The notes: generated from the sequence alone by a model not told the origin. A DNA stretch of 64,000 nucleotides from an uncultured Erythrobacter sp. (GCF_947492365.1 NZ_CANLMB010000002.1:372001-436000); one strand, 5' to 3'. Positions 26,951 to 36,992 are shown, counted from the first letter of the stretch. Translations and numbers: made by a program.

Positions 26951-26976
26951 CGTTGTTAGCGTTCGTCACGCTTTTG

Positions 26977-27035
26977 CAAGGCGGGCAATCTTTTGAGGAG
27001 GGCAACAGGGGGGAAACCCGTCCTCGCTCGCCTTG
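26977..27035. other. Structured non-coding element between phoA and lolA
   Basis: A two-tier stem can be drawn: CAAGGCG (26977-26983) with CGCCTTG (27029-27035), and inside it GAGGAGGG with CCC-G-TCCTC (one bulged G). The asymmetric internal loop has 11 nt against 3 nt. There is no long T-run, so it is not a plain terminator. It could be a small RNA or a 3' UTR structure. Confidence 0.35.
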
Positions 27036-27124
27036 TTGAGAATAATTAGCGGCTTTGGGCTTTCACTTATATGAACGCAGGCCCGATTTTGTCGCATCCA
27101 TACAACTTATCACGGGTCAGCCGT

Positions 27125-27811
27125 TCACCGTGGGCGACGGGACGAGCGGCGCGGATCGCGGAACCTGAATGTGCTCTCCGGCACGTTGATTCCATAGCGG
27201 TGATTCGTCAGCCGCACCGTCGTCCGATGATTCTGGGCATCGAGCGCGACCCAGTGGGTGAGCTGCAATCCGCCCGGCGCATTGGGGCTGCGCACAAAGA
27301 TCAGATTCATCCGCCCAAACTCGGGCCGGTCGGTGTCGCGCACATCAATGCTGATCACATCGGGGCTGCTCGTCTGCACCAGAGTGCCATATTGGGTGAC
27401 ATCACGCTCCGGATCGAGCAGCGCGCCGAGCGGTGAATTGCGGATCGGCCAGCGTTCGACCTGATTGACCTCGTAATCGATCATATAGAGCGAGCGGCCG
27501 TTGGAGACGACCAGCAGATCGGCATCCTCGCCATAATCGAAGCGGATCTTGCCGGGGCGCTTCAATGTCATCACCCCGCGCGCCTGATTGCCAGCGCGGT
27601 CGGTCTGGGTGAAGTCGGCGCGCATGGTTGCGATGCCGCGCAAGGCTGCAACCGCACGATTGAGATCCGCGGCGGTGGTCTGCGCGGTGGCGGGTGCTGG
27701 CCCCATAGCGAATGGGCGCGAATCGGCGCTCCCGATAGAGAGGCCAAGTGCAAGCGTACCGGCAGCGGCAAATGCCATGCCGGAGCGGCGGAGAAGGGTC
27801 GAAATGCTCAT
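27125..27811 (-). CDS. lolA: LolA-family outer-membrane lipoprotein carrier
   Basis: 228 residues, with a signal peptide (about 1-28). The LolA-like core reads RADFTQTDRAGNQARGVMTLKRPGK, then IRFDYGEDADLLVVSNGRSLYMID, the hallmark half-barrel strands of the family. It carries lipoproteins across the periplasm from LolCDE to the outer membrane. Length and order fit the family. It lies codirectional with rpmG, 90 bp apart. Confidence 0.88.
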   Translation of the reverse strand: MSISTLLRRSGMAFAAAGTLALGLSIGSADSRPFAMGPAPATAQTTAADLNRAVAALRGIATMRADFTQTDRAGNQARGVMTLKRPGKIRFDYGEDADLLVVSNGRSLYMIDYEVNQVERWPIRNSPLGALLDPERDVTQYGTLVQTSSPDVISIDVRDTDRPEFGRMNLIFVRSPNAPGGLQLTHWVALDAQNHRTTVRLTNHRYGINVPESTFRFRDPRRSSRRPR

Positions 27812-27901
27812 GAATCCGCAGCTAGGCCGCGCGGATTGAACTGTCGATGAATTTGTGAGAGCCGCTGCGTTCAGCAGGCGCCCCCAAATTCAACCAAGAC
27901 C

Positions 27902-28069
27902 TTACTTGATCTTGGCTTCCTTGAATTCGACATGCTTTTTCGCGACCGGATCGTATTTACGGAACACCATCTTTTCAGTGGTGTTGCGCGGGTTCTTTTT
28001 GGTCACGTAGTAAAAGCCCGTGCCCTCGGTCGAGACGAGCTTGATCTTGACGGTTGCGGGCTTCGCCAT
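27902..28069 (-). CDS. rpmG: 50S ribosomal protein L33
   Basis: 55 residues: [20 protein letters not shown] at the start and a Lys-rich end (EFKEAKIK). Length and the [11 protein letters not shown] segment are typical of L33. It lacks cysteines, so it is the zinc-free form. The start ATG is at 28069. Confidence 0.95.
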   Translation of the reverse strand: MAKPATVKIKLVSTEGTGFYYVTKKNPRNTTEKMVFRKYDPVAKKHVEFKEAKIK

Positions 28070-28207
28070 GACGGTATCCTAAGATCGGGTGGTGGCCTCC
28101 AAACAGGTTGGGTTGGCCGAAAAACATAAAGCGGTGCGCGCGTTTTTGACGGCACCGCCCTTCAAGCCGCGCGCATTTGCCGATTCACCGGCAAAAGTCA
28201 AGCAGAG

Positions 28208-28624
28208 TCACCAGTCTGATCGGCTCGGCTTGCCGCGATTGGCTTTGATGGTGCCGCGTGCTTTCTTGGACTTGAGCCGCTGCACCTTGCCCACGCGGTT
28301 GACGCGGGTCTTGGCGCGCTTCTTGGGCGCGCGGTGCGCGGCTTCGAGAATCTCTGCCAGTTTGACCCGCGCGGCCTGCCGGTTGGCCTCTTGCGTACGG
28401 TGCTGGCGCGCGGTGATGAGGAGATCGCCCGCAGCGGTCAGTTTGGAGCCGGCAAGGTCGCGCAGGCGGGCAAAAACAGTCGGCTCAAGCCGCAGCGCAT
28501 AGATGTTCACCCGCAGCTGAACCTCGGTTGCGACCTTGTTGGCGTTCTGCCCGCCTGGGCCGGAGCCTGCGAGGAAGCTTTCCTCGGCTAGCGCGTGGGC
28601 GCGATTTAGGAGGTCTTCATCCAT
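28208..28624 (-). CDS. arfB: Alternative ribosome-rescue factor ArfB (YaeJ-like)
   Basis: 138 residues. The peptidyl-hydrolase GGQ motif lies at residues 24-26 (SGPGGQNANKVAT), followed by the RF1-like domain and a strongly basic C-terminal tail (KKRAKTRVNRVGKVQRLKSKKARG). The tail enters the empty mRNA channel of stalled ribosomes, and GGQ releases the peptide. It overlaps the upstream pseudouridine synthase gene by 8 bp. Confidence 0.93.
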   Translation of the reverse strand: MDEDLLNRAHALAEESFLAGSGPGGQNANKVATEVQLRVNIYALRLEPTVFARLRDLAGSKLTAAGDLLITARQHRTQEANRQAARVKLAEILEAAHRAPKKRAKTRVNRVGKVQRLKSKKARGTIKANRGKPSRSDW

Positions 28625-29315
28625 CGGCCTGCACGAGTTCAGGGGCGCTCAGCCCGGCGCGCAGAAAATCCTCGGGGAAGGGCGCGGTGGCAGTGACAGG
28701 CGGTTTGCCCTCGCGTTCGACCGTAATGCTTTCGGCGTGGAGCATGGTGCGCGGCGCGCCTTTATTCTGCCCACGCACCGGCCCATAGACCGGATCGCCG
28801 AGCAATGGCGTGCCCAGTCCTTGCAGCGCATGGACGCGCAGCTGGTGGGTCCGCCCGGTTTCGGGCCGGAAACGAATCAGCGAGCGGCGTTTGTCGCCCT
28901 CTCCGATCACCTCGATCAGCTCCCAATGCGAGACGGCAGGCTTGCCCTTCTTCGCCGCGATCATCCGCCAGCCTTTTTCGGCTGAGCTGATCTTGGACAG
29001 CGCCAGTTCGATCGTGCCCGAACTTTCCGCCGGTTCGAAATCGAGGACCGCCAGATAGGTCTTGCCGACCAGCCGGTCTTCAAAGGCCTTGTTGAAGCGC
29101 TTCAAGGCCTTGGGATTGCGCGCGAGCAGCAGGCAGCCGCTGGTGTCGGTGTCGAGCCGGTGCACGGGGACTGGCGGGCGCTGAAAGCCGAGCTTGAGCT
29201 GCTCGATATGGTCAAACAGCGCAGGCCCGCCGCGTTTGGGACGGTCGACCGGCAGTCCGGCAGGCTTGTCGATGACAAGCGCTTCGCCGTCTTCGAAGAG
29301 GATTGGGATTTGCAT
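28617..29315 (-). CDS. RluA-family pseudouridine synthase
   Basis: 232 residues from the ATG at 29315; an upstream ATG at 29375 lies in a palindromic repeat and is rejected. The catalytic Asp is in HRLDTDTSGCLLLARN, followed by KTYLAVL and the C-terminal HQLRVHAL and LGDPVYG motifs. It isomerises uridine in rRNA or tRNA; the exact target is not told by the sequence. It has no S4 domain. It overlaps arfB by 8 bp. Confidence 0.92.
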   Translation of the reverse strand: MQIPILFEDGEALVIDKPAGLPVDRPKRGGPALFDHIEQLKLGFQRPPVPVHRLDTDTSGCLLLARNPKALKRFNKAFEDRLVGKTYLAVLDFEPAESSGTIELALSKISSAEKGWRMIAAKKGKPAVSHWELIEVIGEGDKRRSLIRFRPETGRTHQLRVHALQGLGTPLLGDPVYGPVRGQNKGAPRTMLHAESITVEREGKPPVTATAPFPEDFLRAGLSAPELVQADG

Positions 29316-29337
29316 TGTTTGTTTGCCTATGTGCCTG

Positions 29338-29418
29338 GCCACCCGCTCCCTCCACCCTTCCACCCGGATAATCACACCGGGTTACGATCCGGGTGGAAGG
29401 GTGGAGGGAGCGGGTGGC
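29338..29418. repeat. Long palindromic repeat, copy 1 (32-bp stem)
   Basis: The left arm 29338-29369 pairs perfectly with 29387-29418, leaving a 17-nt loop. It starts 12 bp after the stop of pabBC and lies before the pseudouridine synthase start, so it would be a stable stem in the transcript. A second copy lies at 37115-37202. The stem differs there (cgctccc versus cgcgccc) with the matching change in the other arm, so pairing is kept. Confidence 0.9.
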
Positions 29419-29429
29419 TTGGAGAAGTC

Positions 29430-31256
29430 CTATATCAGCTTTGCTGAAAAAAGCCCGCGAACGGCATTGCCGAGCATGAAGCCATGGGTGAGATCGTCGA
29501 GTGTGAGGTCCGCCTCGCGCGCGCGGCCTTGCCCGATCAGCGATTCGCGCAAGACACCCGGCAACAGGCCGAGTGTGGCCGGCGGGGTGAGAAATATGCC
29601 GCCGCGCTCAACAAAAATATTGGTGAAGCTGCCTTCGGTCACAAGCCCGTCATCGCGCACCAGCACCGCCTCGTTGGCGCCAAACTGCTTCGCAGCATTG
29701 TGTGCGTCTTCGTAAAAGCCCCTGTCGCTCGTCTTATACGAAAGCCGCCAGTCGGACGGGTCGAGCGGGTGGGGGAGCGCGGCGACTTTGAGCGGTTCGG
29801 TCAACGCCTCCGGCATCGGCTGCGTCTCCAGCGCAGTCGCACCGCTGCGCGCTGCAAGCAGGCGCAATTTCGCAGGCGCTTCCAGCTCGAAGCAAAGCGC
29901 CTGAATCTGGTTGCGCGCAGCGTGGCGATCAAACTGGAAGCCAAGCGCTGCCGCGCTGCGCTTCATCCGGGCCAGATGCAGTTCGAGCAGCGCAATCCCG
30001 CTCTCGGGATCAAACGCCATCGTTTCGATAAGATCGCAAGCGGGCGCGGCGTGAACGGGGGAGGCTGCCCGCGCAAAGCCCGCTTTCACCTCGCATTCGC
30101 GCCGTTCGGAAAAGGCCTCGCTATCCGCCACAATCGCTGAACCAACGCCCAGCACAGCATGGCCCTGACCATTCTCGATAGGAGTGAGGCGCAAGGTTCG
30201 GATTGCCACATTGAGAGCCGCCGTGCCGTCTGCTCCGATCCGGCCAATCGCCCCGCAATAGGGCCCGCGCGCATCACGCTCGATCTGATGGATCAGCTCC
30301 ATCGCGCGGATTTTGGGCGCGCCGGTGATCGAGCCGCAGGGGAAGATCGCGCGCACCAGCTCCATCGCGCCCTTGCCCGGTGCAAGCTCGGCGCGAACGC
30401 TGGAGACCATCTGGTGCACGGTCGGAAAGCTCTCGATTGCAAAGGGCGCATCGACTTGGACACTGCCCGGTACGGCCACCCGGCTGAGATCGTTGCGCAT
30501 CAGATCGACGATCATCAGGTTCTCGGCCTTGTCCTTGACCGACGTCGCCAGCTCTTCGGCCAGCTCGGCATCGCGCGCCGGATCATCCGAGCGCGGGCGC
30601 GTGCCCTTCATCGGCTTGACCTTGGCCTTGTCGCCATCGAGCGCCACGAACAATTCGGGCGAAAGGCTCAGCAGCCAGTGCGAGCCATCGAACACCACTC
30701 CGCCATAGCCAGCGCTCGCTGCGCCGCGCAGCTGGGCATAGAGCGCCAGCGGGTCACCCTGATATGACCCGGCTAGCGGATAGGTGAGGTTGGCCTGATA
30801 GATATCGCCAGCATGGATCGCTTCGCGCAGTTTCGCAAAGGCGGCTTCATAACCACCGGGCGAAAGCTGCGGGTCGAGCGGGCCGAGACTGGCGGTCCCC
30901 TCTGCCCGCGCATCGAGCCATGCGGGGACGTCTGCCGGCGCAATCCGTTCCGGCGCATCGAACAGTCCGAGCCAAACCAGCGGTCCGGCCGCGCCCGAAC
31001 GTTCGTCTGCAAGCGGTGCGAGTTTGGGTTCGAGCGCAAGACCCGCCTCATAGGCGATATAGCCCGCAAGCTCGCCTCCGCTGCCGCCTGCGCCCGCGCG
31101 CGCGGCATCGGCGGCCTTCAGCACGCTTTCGACCTCGCTTGCCCGGTAAGCGACAAAGACTTCGCGCGGATTGGCGTAGAACATCGCGTCCGCCCCGCCA
31201 TCGGCGCGCGCGTCATCGAGCAATACAAATGTCTGTGGCGAAGCGGCCTGAACCAT
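29430..31256 (-). CDS. pabB: Aminodeoxychorismate synthase component I fused to 4-amino-4-deoxychorismate lyase-like domain
   Basis: 608 residues from the ATG at 31256. Residues up to about 390 form a chorismate-binding domain (KPMKGTRPRSDD, NLMIVDLMRNDLSRVA, FPCGSITGAPKIRAMELIHQIE). The rest is a class-IV PLP aminotransferase-fold domain (DLIETMAFDPESG, SYKTSDRGFYEDA with the candidate PLP Lys, and GLVTEGSFTNIFVE). The fusion makes p-aminobenzoate for folate; a glutaminase (PabA) is not in the window. Such fusions are common in this group. The palindromic repeat follows 12 bp after the stop. Confidence 0.88.
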   Translation of the reverse strand: MVQAASPQTFVLLDDARADGGADAMFYANPREVFVAYRASEVESVLKAADAARAGAGGSGGELAGYIAYEAGLALEPKLAPLADERSGAAGPLVWLGLFDAPERIAPADVPAWLDARAEGTASLGPLDPQLSPGGYEAAFAKLREAIHAGDIYQANLTYPLAGSYQGDPLALYAQLRGAASAGYGGVVFDGSHWLLSLSPELFVALDGDKAKVKPMKGTRPRSDDPARDAELAEELATSVKDKAENLMIVDLMRNDLSRVAVPGSVQVDAPFAIESFPTVHQMVSSVRAELAPGKGAMELVRAIFPCGSITGAPKIRAMELIHQIERDARGPYCGAIGRIGADGTAALNVAIRTLRLTPIENGQGHAVLGVGSAIVADSEAFSERRECEVKAGFARAASPVHAAPACDLIETMAFDPESGIALLELHLARMKRSAAALGFQFDRHAARNQIQALCFELEAPAKLRLLAARSGATALETQPMPEALTEPLKVAALPHPLDPSDWRLSYKTSDRGFYEDAHNAAKQFGANEAVLVRDDGLVTEGSFTNIFVERGGIFLTPPATLGLLPGVLRESLIGQGRAREADLTLDDLTHGFMLGNAVRGLFSAKLI

Positions 31257-31374
31257 CTCTAGCGCCTTAGAAGCCCCTGCGATCCAAGTCGATAGGTTGC
31301 CCGCACCAACTTGACCGGCTCCCAATCGGTCTGCAAACGCAGGTCGCACAAAGAACAGGGATTTGAAGCGGACT

Positions 31375-32949
31375 ATGAGCGATATCTTTTTGGGTCTTGG
31401 CGGCAATGGTGAAAACCAGCACCTCGCGCTGAGCCGCGCAAACCGTCACGGATTGATCGCCGGCGCGACCGGCACGGGTAAGACGGTGACGTTGCAGGGA
31501 CTGGCCGAGAGTTTTTCCGCCAATGGTGTTCCGGTGTTTGTCGCCGATGTGAAAGGCGATCTGTCCGGCATCGCCATGCCCGGCTCCCCCACCTTCAAAC
31601 ACGCTGACAAGCTGGAAGGCCGCGCCAAGGATCTGGGCATGGAGGACTATGCCTATTCGGACAATCCGGTGATCTTCTGGGATCTCTATGGTGAGCAAGG
31701 CCACCCGATCCGCACCACGATTTCCGAAATGGGCCCGCTGCTGCTCTCGCGCCTGCTCGACCTCAACGACACGCAGGAAGGCGTGCTTCAGATCGTCTTC
31801 AAACACGCTGACGAAAACGGCCTGCTGCTGCTCGATTTCGGCGATCTGCAAAGCGTGCTGCAATGGGCGCATGAAAATTCGAAGGAGCTGTCGGGCGTCT
31901 ATGGCAATGTCTCGAAGCAATCGGTCGGCGCGATCCAGCGCCAATTGCTCAGCTTCGAAGCACAAGGCGCGAACCATTTCTTCGGCGAGCCAGCGCTTGA
32001 AATCGACGATTTCCTCAAGACCGATGAACAGGGGCGCGGCTATGTGAATGTGCTCGCCGCCGACAAGCTGATGCAGAGCCCCAAGCTCTATGCGACGTTT
32101 CTCTTATGGCTGCTAGCTGAATTGTTCGAGAGCCTGCCCGAAGTGGGCGACCCGGAAAAACCCAGCCTCGTCTTCTTCTTCGACGAAGCGCATTTGCTGT
32201 TTGATGATGCGCCCAAGGCCTTGCAGGAAAAGATCGAGCAGGTTGTCCGGCTGATCCGCTCCAAGGGTGTCGGCGTGTTCTTCGTCACGCAGAACCCGAT
32301 CGACATTCCTGAGGAAGTCGCAGGTCAGCTTGGCAACCGCGTCCAGCACGCTCTGCGCGCCTTCACCAAGCGTGACCAGCGCGCGATCAAGGCGGCGGCG
32401 GAGACGTTCCGCATCAACGATGATCTCGACACCGAGGAAGTTATCACCCAGCTCAAAGTGGGTGAGGCGCTGGTCTCGACGCTCGACGAGGAAGGCGCGC
32501 CCACTGTTGTCCAGCGCACTCTCATCAAGCCGCCGCGCTCGCGCCTTGGCCCTGTGACTAAGAAAGAACGCGCTATCATCCAGTCAATCAGCCCGTTCGA
32601 AGGCAAATATGACGAAGCGGTCGACCGCGAGAGCGCCGAAGAAGTGCTGCTCGCCAAGACTCAGGATGCCGTCGATACGGCAGAGGAAGTCGCCGAAAAG
32701 GGCGAGCAGGAAGTCGCCAAGCGCCCGCGCAAGACCAAGTCGATGTGGGAAAAGGCAATCTCGCGCGGCACCAAGGTTGCCGCAGGCGGAATGGCCGGTG
32801 CCGCCGCCGCCGCGGTGCTCGGCAAGAAGTCTCGCGCCAATCCGGTGAAGAGCGGGATCACTTCGGCAGCAGGCTCGATCGCAACCGATCTTGCCGGACC
32901 GATCGCAGGTCGCTTTGTGCGCAATCTGATCGGCGGCTTGATGCGCTAG
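31375..32949 (+). CDS. HerA-like ATPase, DUF853 family
   Basis: 524 residues from the ATG at 31375; an in-frame TTG at 31363 is less likely. The P-loop [13 protein letters not shown] is at about residue 31, Walker B is [13 protein letters not shown], and a C-terminal arginine-rich motor segment includes [20 protein letters not shown]. The C-terminus turns Ala/Gly-rich and hydrophobic ([10 protein letters not shown] and IGGLMR). The family is a hexameric DNA- or protein-translocating ATPase with unclear substrate. No NurA-type nuclease partner is adjacent. Confidence 0.85.
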   Translation: MSDIFLGLGGNGENQHLALSRANRHGLIAGATGTGKTVTLQGLAESFSANGVPVFVADVKGDLSGIAMPGSPTFKHADKLEGRAKDLGMEDYAYSDNPVIFWDLYGEQGHPIRTTISEMGPLLLSRLLDLNDTQEGVLQIVFKHADENGLLLLDFGDLQSVLQWAHENSKELSGVYGNVSKQSVGAIQRQLLSFEAQGANHFFGEPALEIDDFLKTDEQGRGYVNVLAADKLMQSPKLYATFLLWLLAELFESLPEVGDPEKPSLVFFFDEAHLLFDDAPKALQEKIEQVVRLIRSKGVGVFFVTQNPIDIPEEVAGQLGNRVQHALRAFTKRDQRAIKAAAETFRINDDLDTEEVITQLKVGEALVSTLDEEGAPTVVQRTLIKPPRSRLGPVTKKERAIIQSISPFEGKYDEAVDRESAEEVLLAKTQDAVDTAEEVAEKGEQEVAKRPRKTKSMWEKAISRGTKVAAGGMAGAAAAAVLGKKSRANPVKSGITSAAGSIATDLAGPIAGRFVRNLIGGLMR

Positions 32950-34355
32950 AGCGGCAGGCGGATTTCCGCGCGTAGGCCTGTGATCTGGCCTCCAGCTTGG
33001 CGATTTTCCAGCACCAGCTGGCCGCCATGCTGTTCCGCGATGGCGCGCGCGAGGGTCAGGCCGAGGCCTGCGCCGCCGGTTGCGCGGTTGCGTGAGGCTT
33101 CGCCGCGGGTGAAGGGTTCGAGCATGGCAGCGATCCGGTCCGGCGCGATGCCGGGCCCGCGATCATCGACGCGCAGCACGGCCTGCCCCGCCTCCTCGAT
33201 CGCCGAAATCTCTGCCATCTCGCCATAACGCACCGCGTTGGAGGCGAGGTTGCGCAGCGCGCGCTTGATCCAGGTGACTTGCACGCGGGCAACCAAACGC
33301 GGCGGGTCGAGGATCGTCACAGGTTCGCCCAGATCCTCGAACTCCTCGGCCACACCCAGGGCGAGCGCGCCCAGATCGGCGGGTTCCACCCCGGCACCAT
33401 CGCGCCCGACCCGTGACAGAGTGAGGATGTCGTCGAGTGTGGCGGTGATGTCCTCGATGGAGGCCGCCATTTTGCTGCGTTGGGCATCGTCGGGAACGCT
33501 CTCGATCCGCACGCGCAAGGCGGCAAGCGGCGTCTTGAGGTCGTGTCCGATGGCTCCAAGCATCACGTCCTTTTCATCGAGCAACGCGGCGATGCGCGCT
33601 TCCATCGCATTGTGTGCTGCGATCAGGTGGCGCGTGTCGGAAGGGCCGGTTTCTTCCAGCTGCACCACGCGCCCCGGCTCTCTCGAGAAGTCCCCGACCC
33701 GCTCGGTCAGCCGCGCCAAGGGCCGCGTGATCCGGCGCATGACGAAGAACAGCACCGCGATCAGCACGCCGAACGTGACGAGTGTCTGGAATATCAGCCC
33801 GCCCAATGCGGCCTGCCGGCGGCGCGGTTCGAGCACGCGGGCGGCCTCCCATTGGCCCCCTGCCTCTCGCTGGATTGCGGCGACATAGAGCCGCTTCTCG
33901 CGCCAGCCCTGACGCCGTTCGAAACGCGGGCGTGCCTCTGCAAAAGCGTTGAGCAGCGGATCGTCGCCCGCGCGGCGGATGGTTATGGCGACAGCGTGCG
34001 GGTCGATATCTTCGAGCAACAGAGCCGCGCGTAGTCGCGCTTCGCTCTCGCCCTCGCCATTGGCGTCTGAACCCGCCGCCGGTGGTTCAGCGCTGATCGT
34101 GTAGCGCAGGCGCGGGGGCAGACCGGCGGCCCCGCCTTGCCTGCGTCCGCGTTCTTGCCTAATCGCCCGGTCCCGCGCAGCGCGTTCGGCGCCGGTGACA
34201 AGCTGGAATGCGGCGGCAGTCAGGATCGCCGTTTCGCGCCTTTCTTCGCCCGCGCGATAGAGCAAGGCGAGCGAGACGAACTGCGCCACCAGCAGCGCCA
34301 GCGCGACGCTCACCATCACCTGTGAGAGCAGGCTTGAGGGCAGCAGCCGCTTCAC
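32946..34355 (-). CDS. EnvZ-type sensor histidine kinase
   Basis: 469 residues. A TM at about 10-32, a periplasmic domain of about 150 residues, a second TM near 186-206, a HAMP segment ([14 protein letters not shown]), and a HisKA domain with phospho-acceptor His271 in [13 protein letters not shown]. The ATPase domain has N-box ASNAVRYGE and [19 protein letters not shown]. It overlaps the response regulator gene by 4 bp. The signal is unknown; the neighbouring EF-hand protein suggests calcium, but this is only proximity. Confidence 0.92.
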   Translation of the reverse strand: MKRLLPSSLLSQVMVSVALALLVAQFVSLALLYRAGEERRETAILTAAAFQLVTGAERAARDRAIRQERGRRQGGAAGLPPRLRYTISAEPPAAGSDANGEGESEARLRAALLLEDIDPHAVAITIRRAGDDPLLNAFAEARPRFERRQGWREKRLYVAAIQREAGGQWEAARVLEPRRRQAALGGLIFQTLVTFGVLIAVLFFVMRRITRPLARLTERVGDFSREPGRVVQLEETGPSDTRHLIAAHNAMEARIAALLDEKDVMLGAIGHDLKTPLAALRVRIESVPDDAQRSKMAASIEDITATLDDILTLSRVGRDGAGVEPADLGALALGVAEEFEDLGEPVTILDPPRLVARVQVTWIKRALRNLASNAVRYGEMAEISAIEEAGQAVLRVDDRGPGIAPDRIAAMLEPFTRGEASRNRATGGAGLGLTLARAIAEQHGGQLVLENRQAGGQITGLRAEIRLPL

Positions 34356-35098
34356 GCGCCAATCCCGCCGGGCGCGATCCGTTCGACATTGGCGGCAAAG
34401 CGGTATCCGCCGCCGCGAACGGTCAGGATCAGCTGCGGCTCGCTGGTGTCAGCCTCGATCTTGCGGCGCAGGCGGCTCACCTGATTGTCAACCGCGCGGT
34501 CGAACAGATGCGCGCTGCGCCCCTGAACCAGATCGAGCAGCAGGTCGCGGTCCATCACATTGCGAGGATTGTCGAGAAAGGCGCGCAGCAGGCGAAACTC
34601 GGCCGTCGAGATCGGTACGGTGACGCCCTGCGGGTCGGTCAGTTTGCGCTTCAGCGGATCGAGCTGCCAGCCTTCGAAGCGATAATGCCAGTCCTGGATC
34701 TCGCGCTGGGGGGCGGGACTGCGCCCGACCCGGCGCAGGACCGTGCGGATGCGCGCGACCAGCTCGCGCGGCTCGAACGGTTTGACGACATAATCATCCG
34801 CGCCCAGTTCCAGCCCGATGATCCGGTCGGTCGGCTCGCCGCGCGCGGTGAGGAAAATGACGGGGATCTGGCGCGTTTCGACCAGATGGCGGCAGAGCGA
34901 AAGCCCGTCTTCGCCCGGCATCATGATGTCGAGCAGGACCAGATCGGGTGTGTTGGTGGTGAGAGCGGTGCGCGCCGCTGCGGCGCTTGCCGCCTCGCTG
35001 ACCGCAAAGCCCTGATCGCCAAGATATTCGGCCAGCGGCTCGCGCAGGGTCGGCTCGTCATCGACTAGCAGTATCGAGGTTAGGGCGGCGTCATTCAT
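34352..35098 (-). CDS. OmpR-family response regulator
   Basis: 248 residues. The receiver domain has the acidic pocket VDDEP and the phospho-acceptor Asp57 in LVLLDIMMPGEDG. The C-terminal winged helix shows VTVPISTAEFRLLRAFLDNP and RAVDNQVSRLRRKIE. It is coupled to the downstream kinase gene by a 4-bp overlap. Target genes cannot be told. Confidence 0.94.
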   Translation of the reverse strand: MNDAALTSILLVDDEPTLREPLAEYLGDQGFAVSEAASAAAARTALTTNTPDLVLLDIMMPGEDGLSLCRHLVETRQIPVIFLTARGEPTDRIIGLELGADDYVVKPFEPRELVARIRTVLRRVGRSPAPQREIQDWHYRFEGWQLDPLKRKLTDPQGVTVPISTAEFRLLRAFLDNPRNVMDRDLLLDLVQGRSAHLFDRAVDNQVSRLRRKIEADTSEPQLILTVRGGGYRFAANVERIAPGGIGA

Positions 35099-35238
35099 CG
35101 CAGCTCAGTTCATGAAAGGAGCCGGCCCGATGCGCAACCAGCAAGTAAAAGGCGCGCGCCGGGCCGGCAGTCGGGATGCACGGGCGATTAGGGCCGGTTC
35201 GGGGAGGTGCCCCTGCATCCCTTGGAGTTAGCGTTGGA

Positions 35239-35943
35239 TCAGTTGCGGCGCCGTTCACCACCACGCCGCTCACTGCGCGCCTCGCGGCGTTGCTGGCGGC
35301 GTTCGCGCGCGGCTTCGCGGGCCGTGTCGTGCTCGGCTTTGGTGATCGTACCCGAATTGTCGGCATCGACGCGGGCAAAGCGTGCTTCGATTGCGGCATC
35401 GAATTCTGCGCTTGAAATGACGCGATCCTGATTGGTGTCGGCGCGGCGGAGCATCCGCATGGCCCGGCCGCCACGGCGGCGTTCTGCGCGACCTGCACCG
35501 CGACGTTCACCGCGCGCTTCGCGGGCGGCTGCGATTTCGGCCTCGGAAATGCCGCCGCTGCCGTCGCTGTCGATCCGGTCAAAGCGGCGTTCTTGACGGC
35601 TGGCGCGTCGTTCTGCGCGGCGGGCATTGCGCGCTTCGCGGGCGGCGCTCATTTCGGCGCGCGACAACTCGCCATCGCCATTGGTATCCGAAGCGGCAAA
35701 GCGGGCAGCGCGGCGGGCTTCGCGGTCGGCTGAGGAAAGCTGGCCATCGCCATTCACGTCCATGCGCTCAAAACGTTCGCGCCCTTTGGCGCGCGCTTCG
35801 GCGAGCGAGATTACGCCGTCGCCATTGGTGTCAGAGGCTTCGAAGCCGCGTTCGCCGCCTTGCTGCTGGGCCGCCGCCATTCCGGCACCGCCGAGCGCCA
35901 ATACGGCCGCCGAAAGAGTGAGTGTGAGTGTGCGCATTGTCAT
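35239..35943 (-). CDS. Secreted Arg-rich protein with six EF-hand loops
   Basis: 234 residues with a signal peptide (about 1-25, ending AAAQQQ). Six EF-hand-like loops follow: DTNGDGVISLAE, DVNGDGQLSSAD, DTNGDGELSRAE, DSDGSGGISEAE, DTNQDRVISSAE and DADNSGTITKAE. Positions 1, 3, 5 and 12 suit calcium in most; the fifth loop has Arg at a coordinating place. The linkers are strongly Arg/Glu-rich. It is a periplasmic calcium-binding protein by inference. It stands 140 bp before the response regulator gene on the same strand. Confidence 0.9.
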   Translation of the reverse strand: MTMRTLTLTLSAAVLALGGAGMAAAQQQGGERGFEASDTNGDGVISLAEARAKGRERFERMDVNGDGQLSSADREARRAARFAASDTNGDGELSRAEMSAAREARNARRAERRASRQERRFDRIDSDGSGGISEAEIAAAREARGERRGAGRAERRRGGRAMRMLRRADTNQDRVISSAEFDAAIEARFARVDADNSGTITKAEHDTAREAARERRQQRREARSERRGGERRRN

Positions 35944-36213
35944 TCCTTCCAGGATAATTCTCTATGTGAGAAGCGGCCCGTTTCCGGTCAGGGACACCCG
36001 GCCAAATGCAGCCCGGCGCGGACATGTGGGCATATTGCCCGCGCCGTAAACTGGCTGCGTCGTCAGGTTGAGGAAGCCAAAGGCGACCCTTACCGCAACT
36101 CACAATTGCCATGTCTAGAGCGCGATTGTCGCAGGATTATGCCGGAAAGCCGCAAAAGTGTCGCGGCTTGTATCAGGATCGCAGCGCGGTTCAGCTGGGC
36201 GCAAGAACACGGA

Positions 36214-36609
36214 TCAACGCGGGCGCATCTGGGTGCCTTCGCCCGCAGTGATGAAGATCGCGGTCGCGCGCTCCTCCACGTCTGCGATGTGCCACACGCC
36301 GGGCGGGTTGATCGCATATTCGCCTTTGGCCAGAGGCACTTGCGTGCGTGAGCCATTGGGGAATTCCTGCGTCAGCACCATCGCGCCTTCGATGCAGATC
36401 ACCACTTCGTCACCCTTGGGGTGCATCTCCCATGTGTCCCACCCTTCGGTGAAACTGTGCTGGGACACCAGACGCCCTTCGGCTCCATCATCTCCGTGGC
36501 GTGCGCCATACTCTTCATACCATTCGACCCCGGAGAAGGGCGGTTGCGGAACCGCCTTTGCTCCGAGCCCGAGATGGATGAAAGCGTCCGTGAGCGTTTT
36601 CACGCTCAT
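36214..36609 (-). CDS. Cupin-domain protein
   Basis: 131 residues with a single cupin fold. The second motif is GEYAINPPGVWHIADVEE with a likely metal His, and the first motif region is WEMHPKGDEVVICIEGAM. It overlaps the VOC gene by 4 bp. The role may be a small enzyme or sensor; the substrate is unknown. Followed by a 270-bp gap (35944-36213) with no gene seen. Confidence 0.85.
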   Translation of the reverse strand: MSVKTLTDAFIHLGLGAKAVPQPPFSGVEWYEEYGARHGDDGAEGRLVSQHSFTEGWDTWEMHPKGDEVVICIEGAMVLTQEFPNGSRTQVPLAKGEYAINPPGVWHIADVEERATAIFITAGEGTQMRPR

Positions 36610-36992
36610 GAGGCAGGGGGTGCGGTGAAGCAGAAGACGTTGAGCTTGTTGCCATCGGGATCGCGGAAATAGCCTGCGTAAAAGCCGTCATCGCCGCGCG
36701 CGCCCGGAGCGCCTTCGTCGCTGCCGCCTTCGGCAATCGCGGTGTCATAAACCGCCTGCACCTGCTCCGGCCCTTCGACCTGTAGCGCGACCATCGTGCC
36801 ATTGCCGACGGTTGCTGGCTGTTCGTCAAACGGCTTGGTCGCGGCGATTCCCGGCGCTCCGCCCATTTCGCCCCAAGCGATAAACGTGTCGAATTCCATC
36901 ATCCGGCCAACGCCGAAATGTTTGGCGATAGCGTCGTAGAATTTCGCCGCGCGCGGCAGATCATTGGTGCCGAGGGTTACGTAGCCGATCAT
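36606..36992 (-). CDS. VOC-family (glyoxalase/bleomycin-resistance-like) protein
   Basis: 128 residues from the ATG at 36992, with the ribosome binding site gggagg eight bases upstream; a TTG two codons earlier is rejected because it sits on that site. MIGYVTLGTNDLPRAAKFYD and GYFRDPDGNKLNVFCF are the two halves of the VOC fold. Overlaps the cupin gene by 4 bp. Enzymatic or binding function is not predictable. Confidence 0.88.
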   Translation of the reverse strand: MIGYVTLGTNDLPRAAKFYDAIAKHFGVGRMMEFDTFIAWGEMGGAPGIAATKPFDEQPATVGNGTMVALQVEGPEQVQAVYDTAIAEGGSDEGAPGARGDDGFYAGYFRDPDGNKLNVFCFTAPPAS

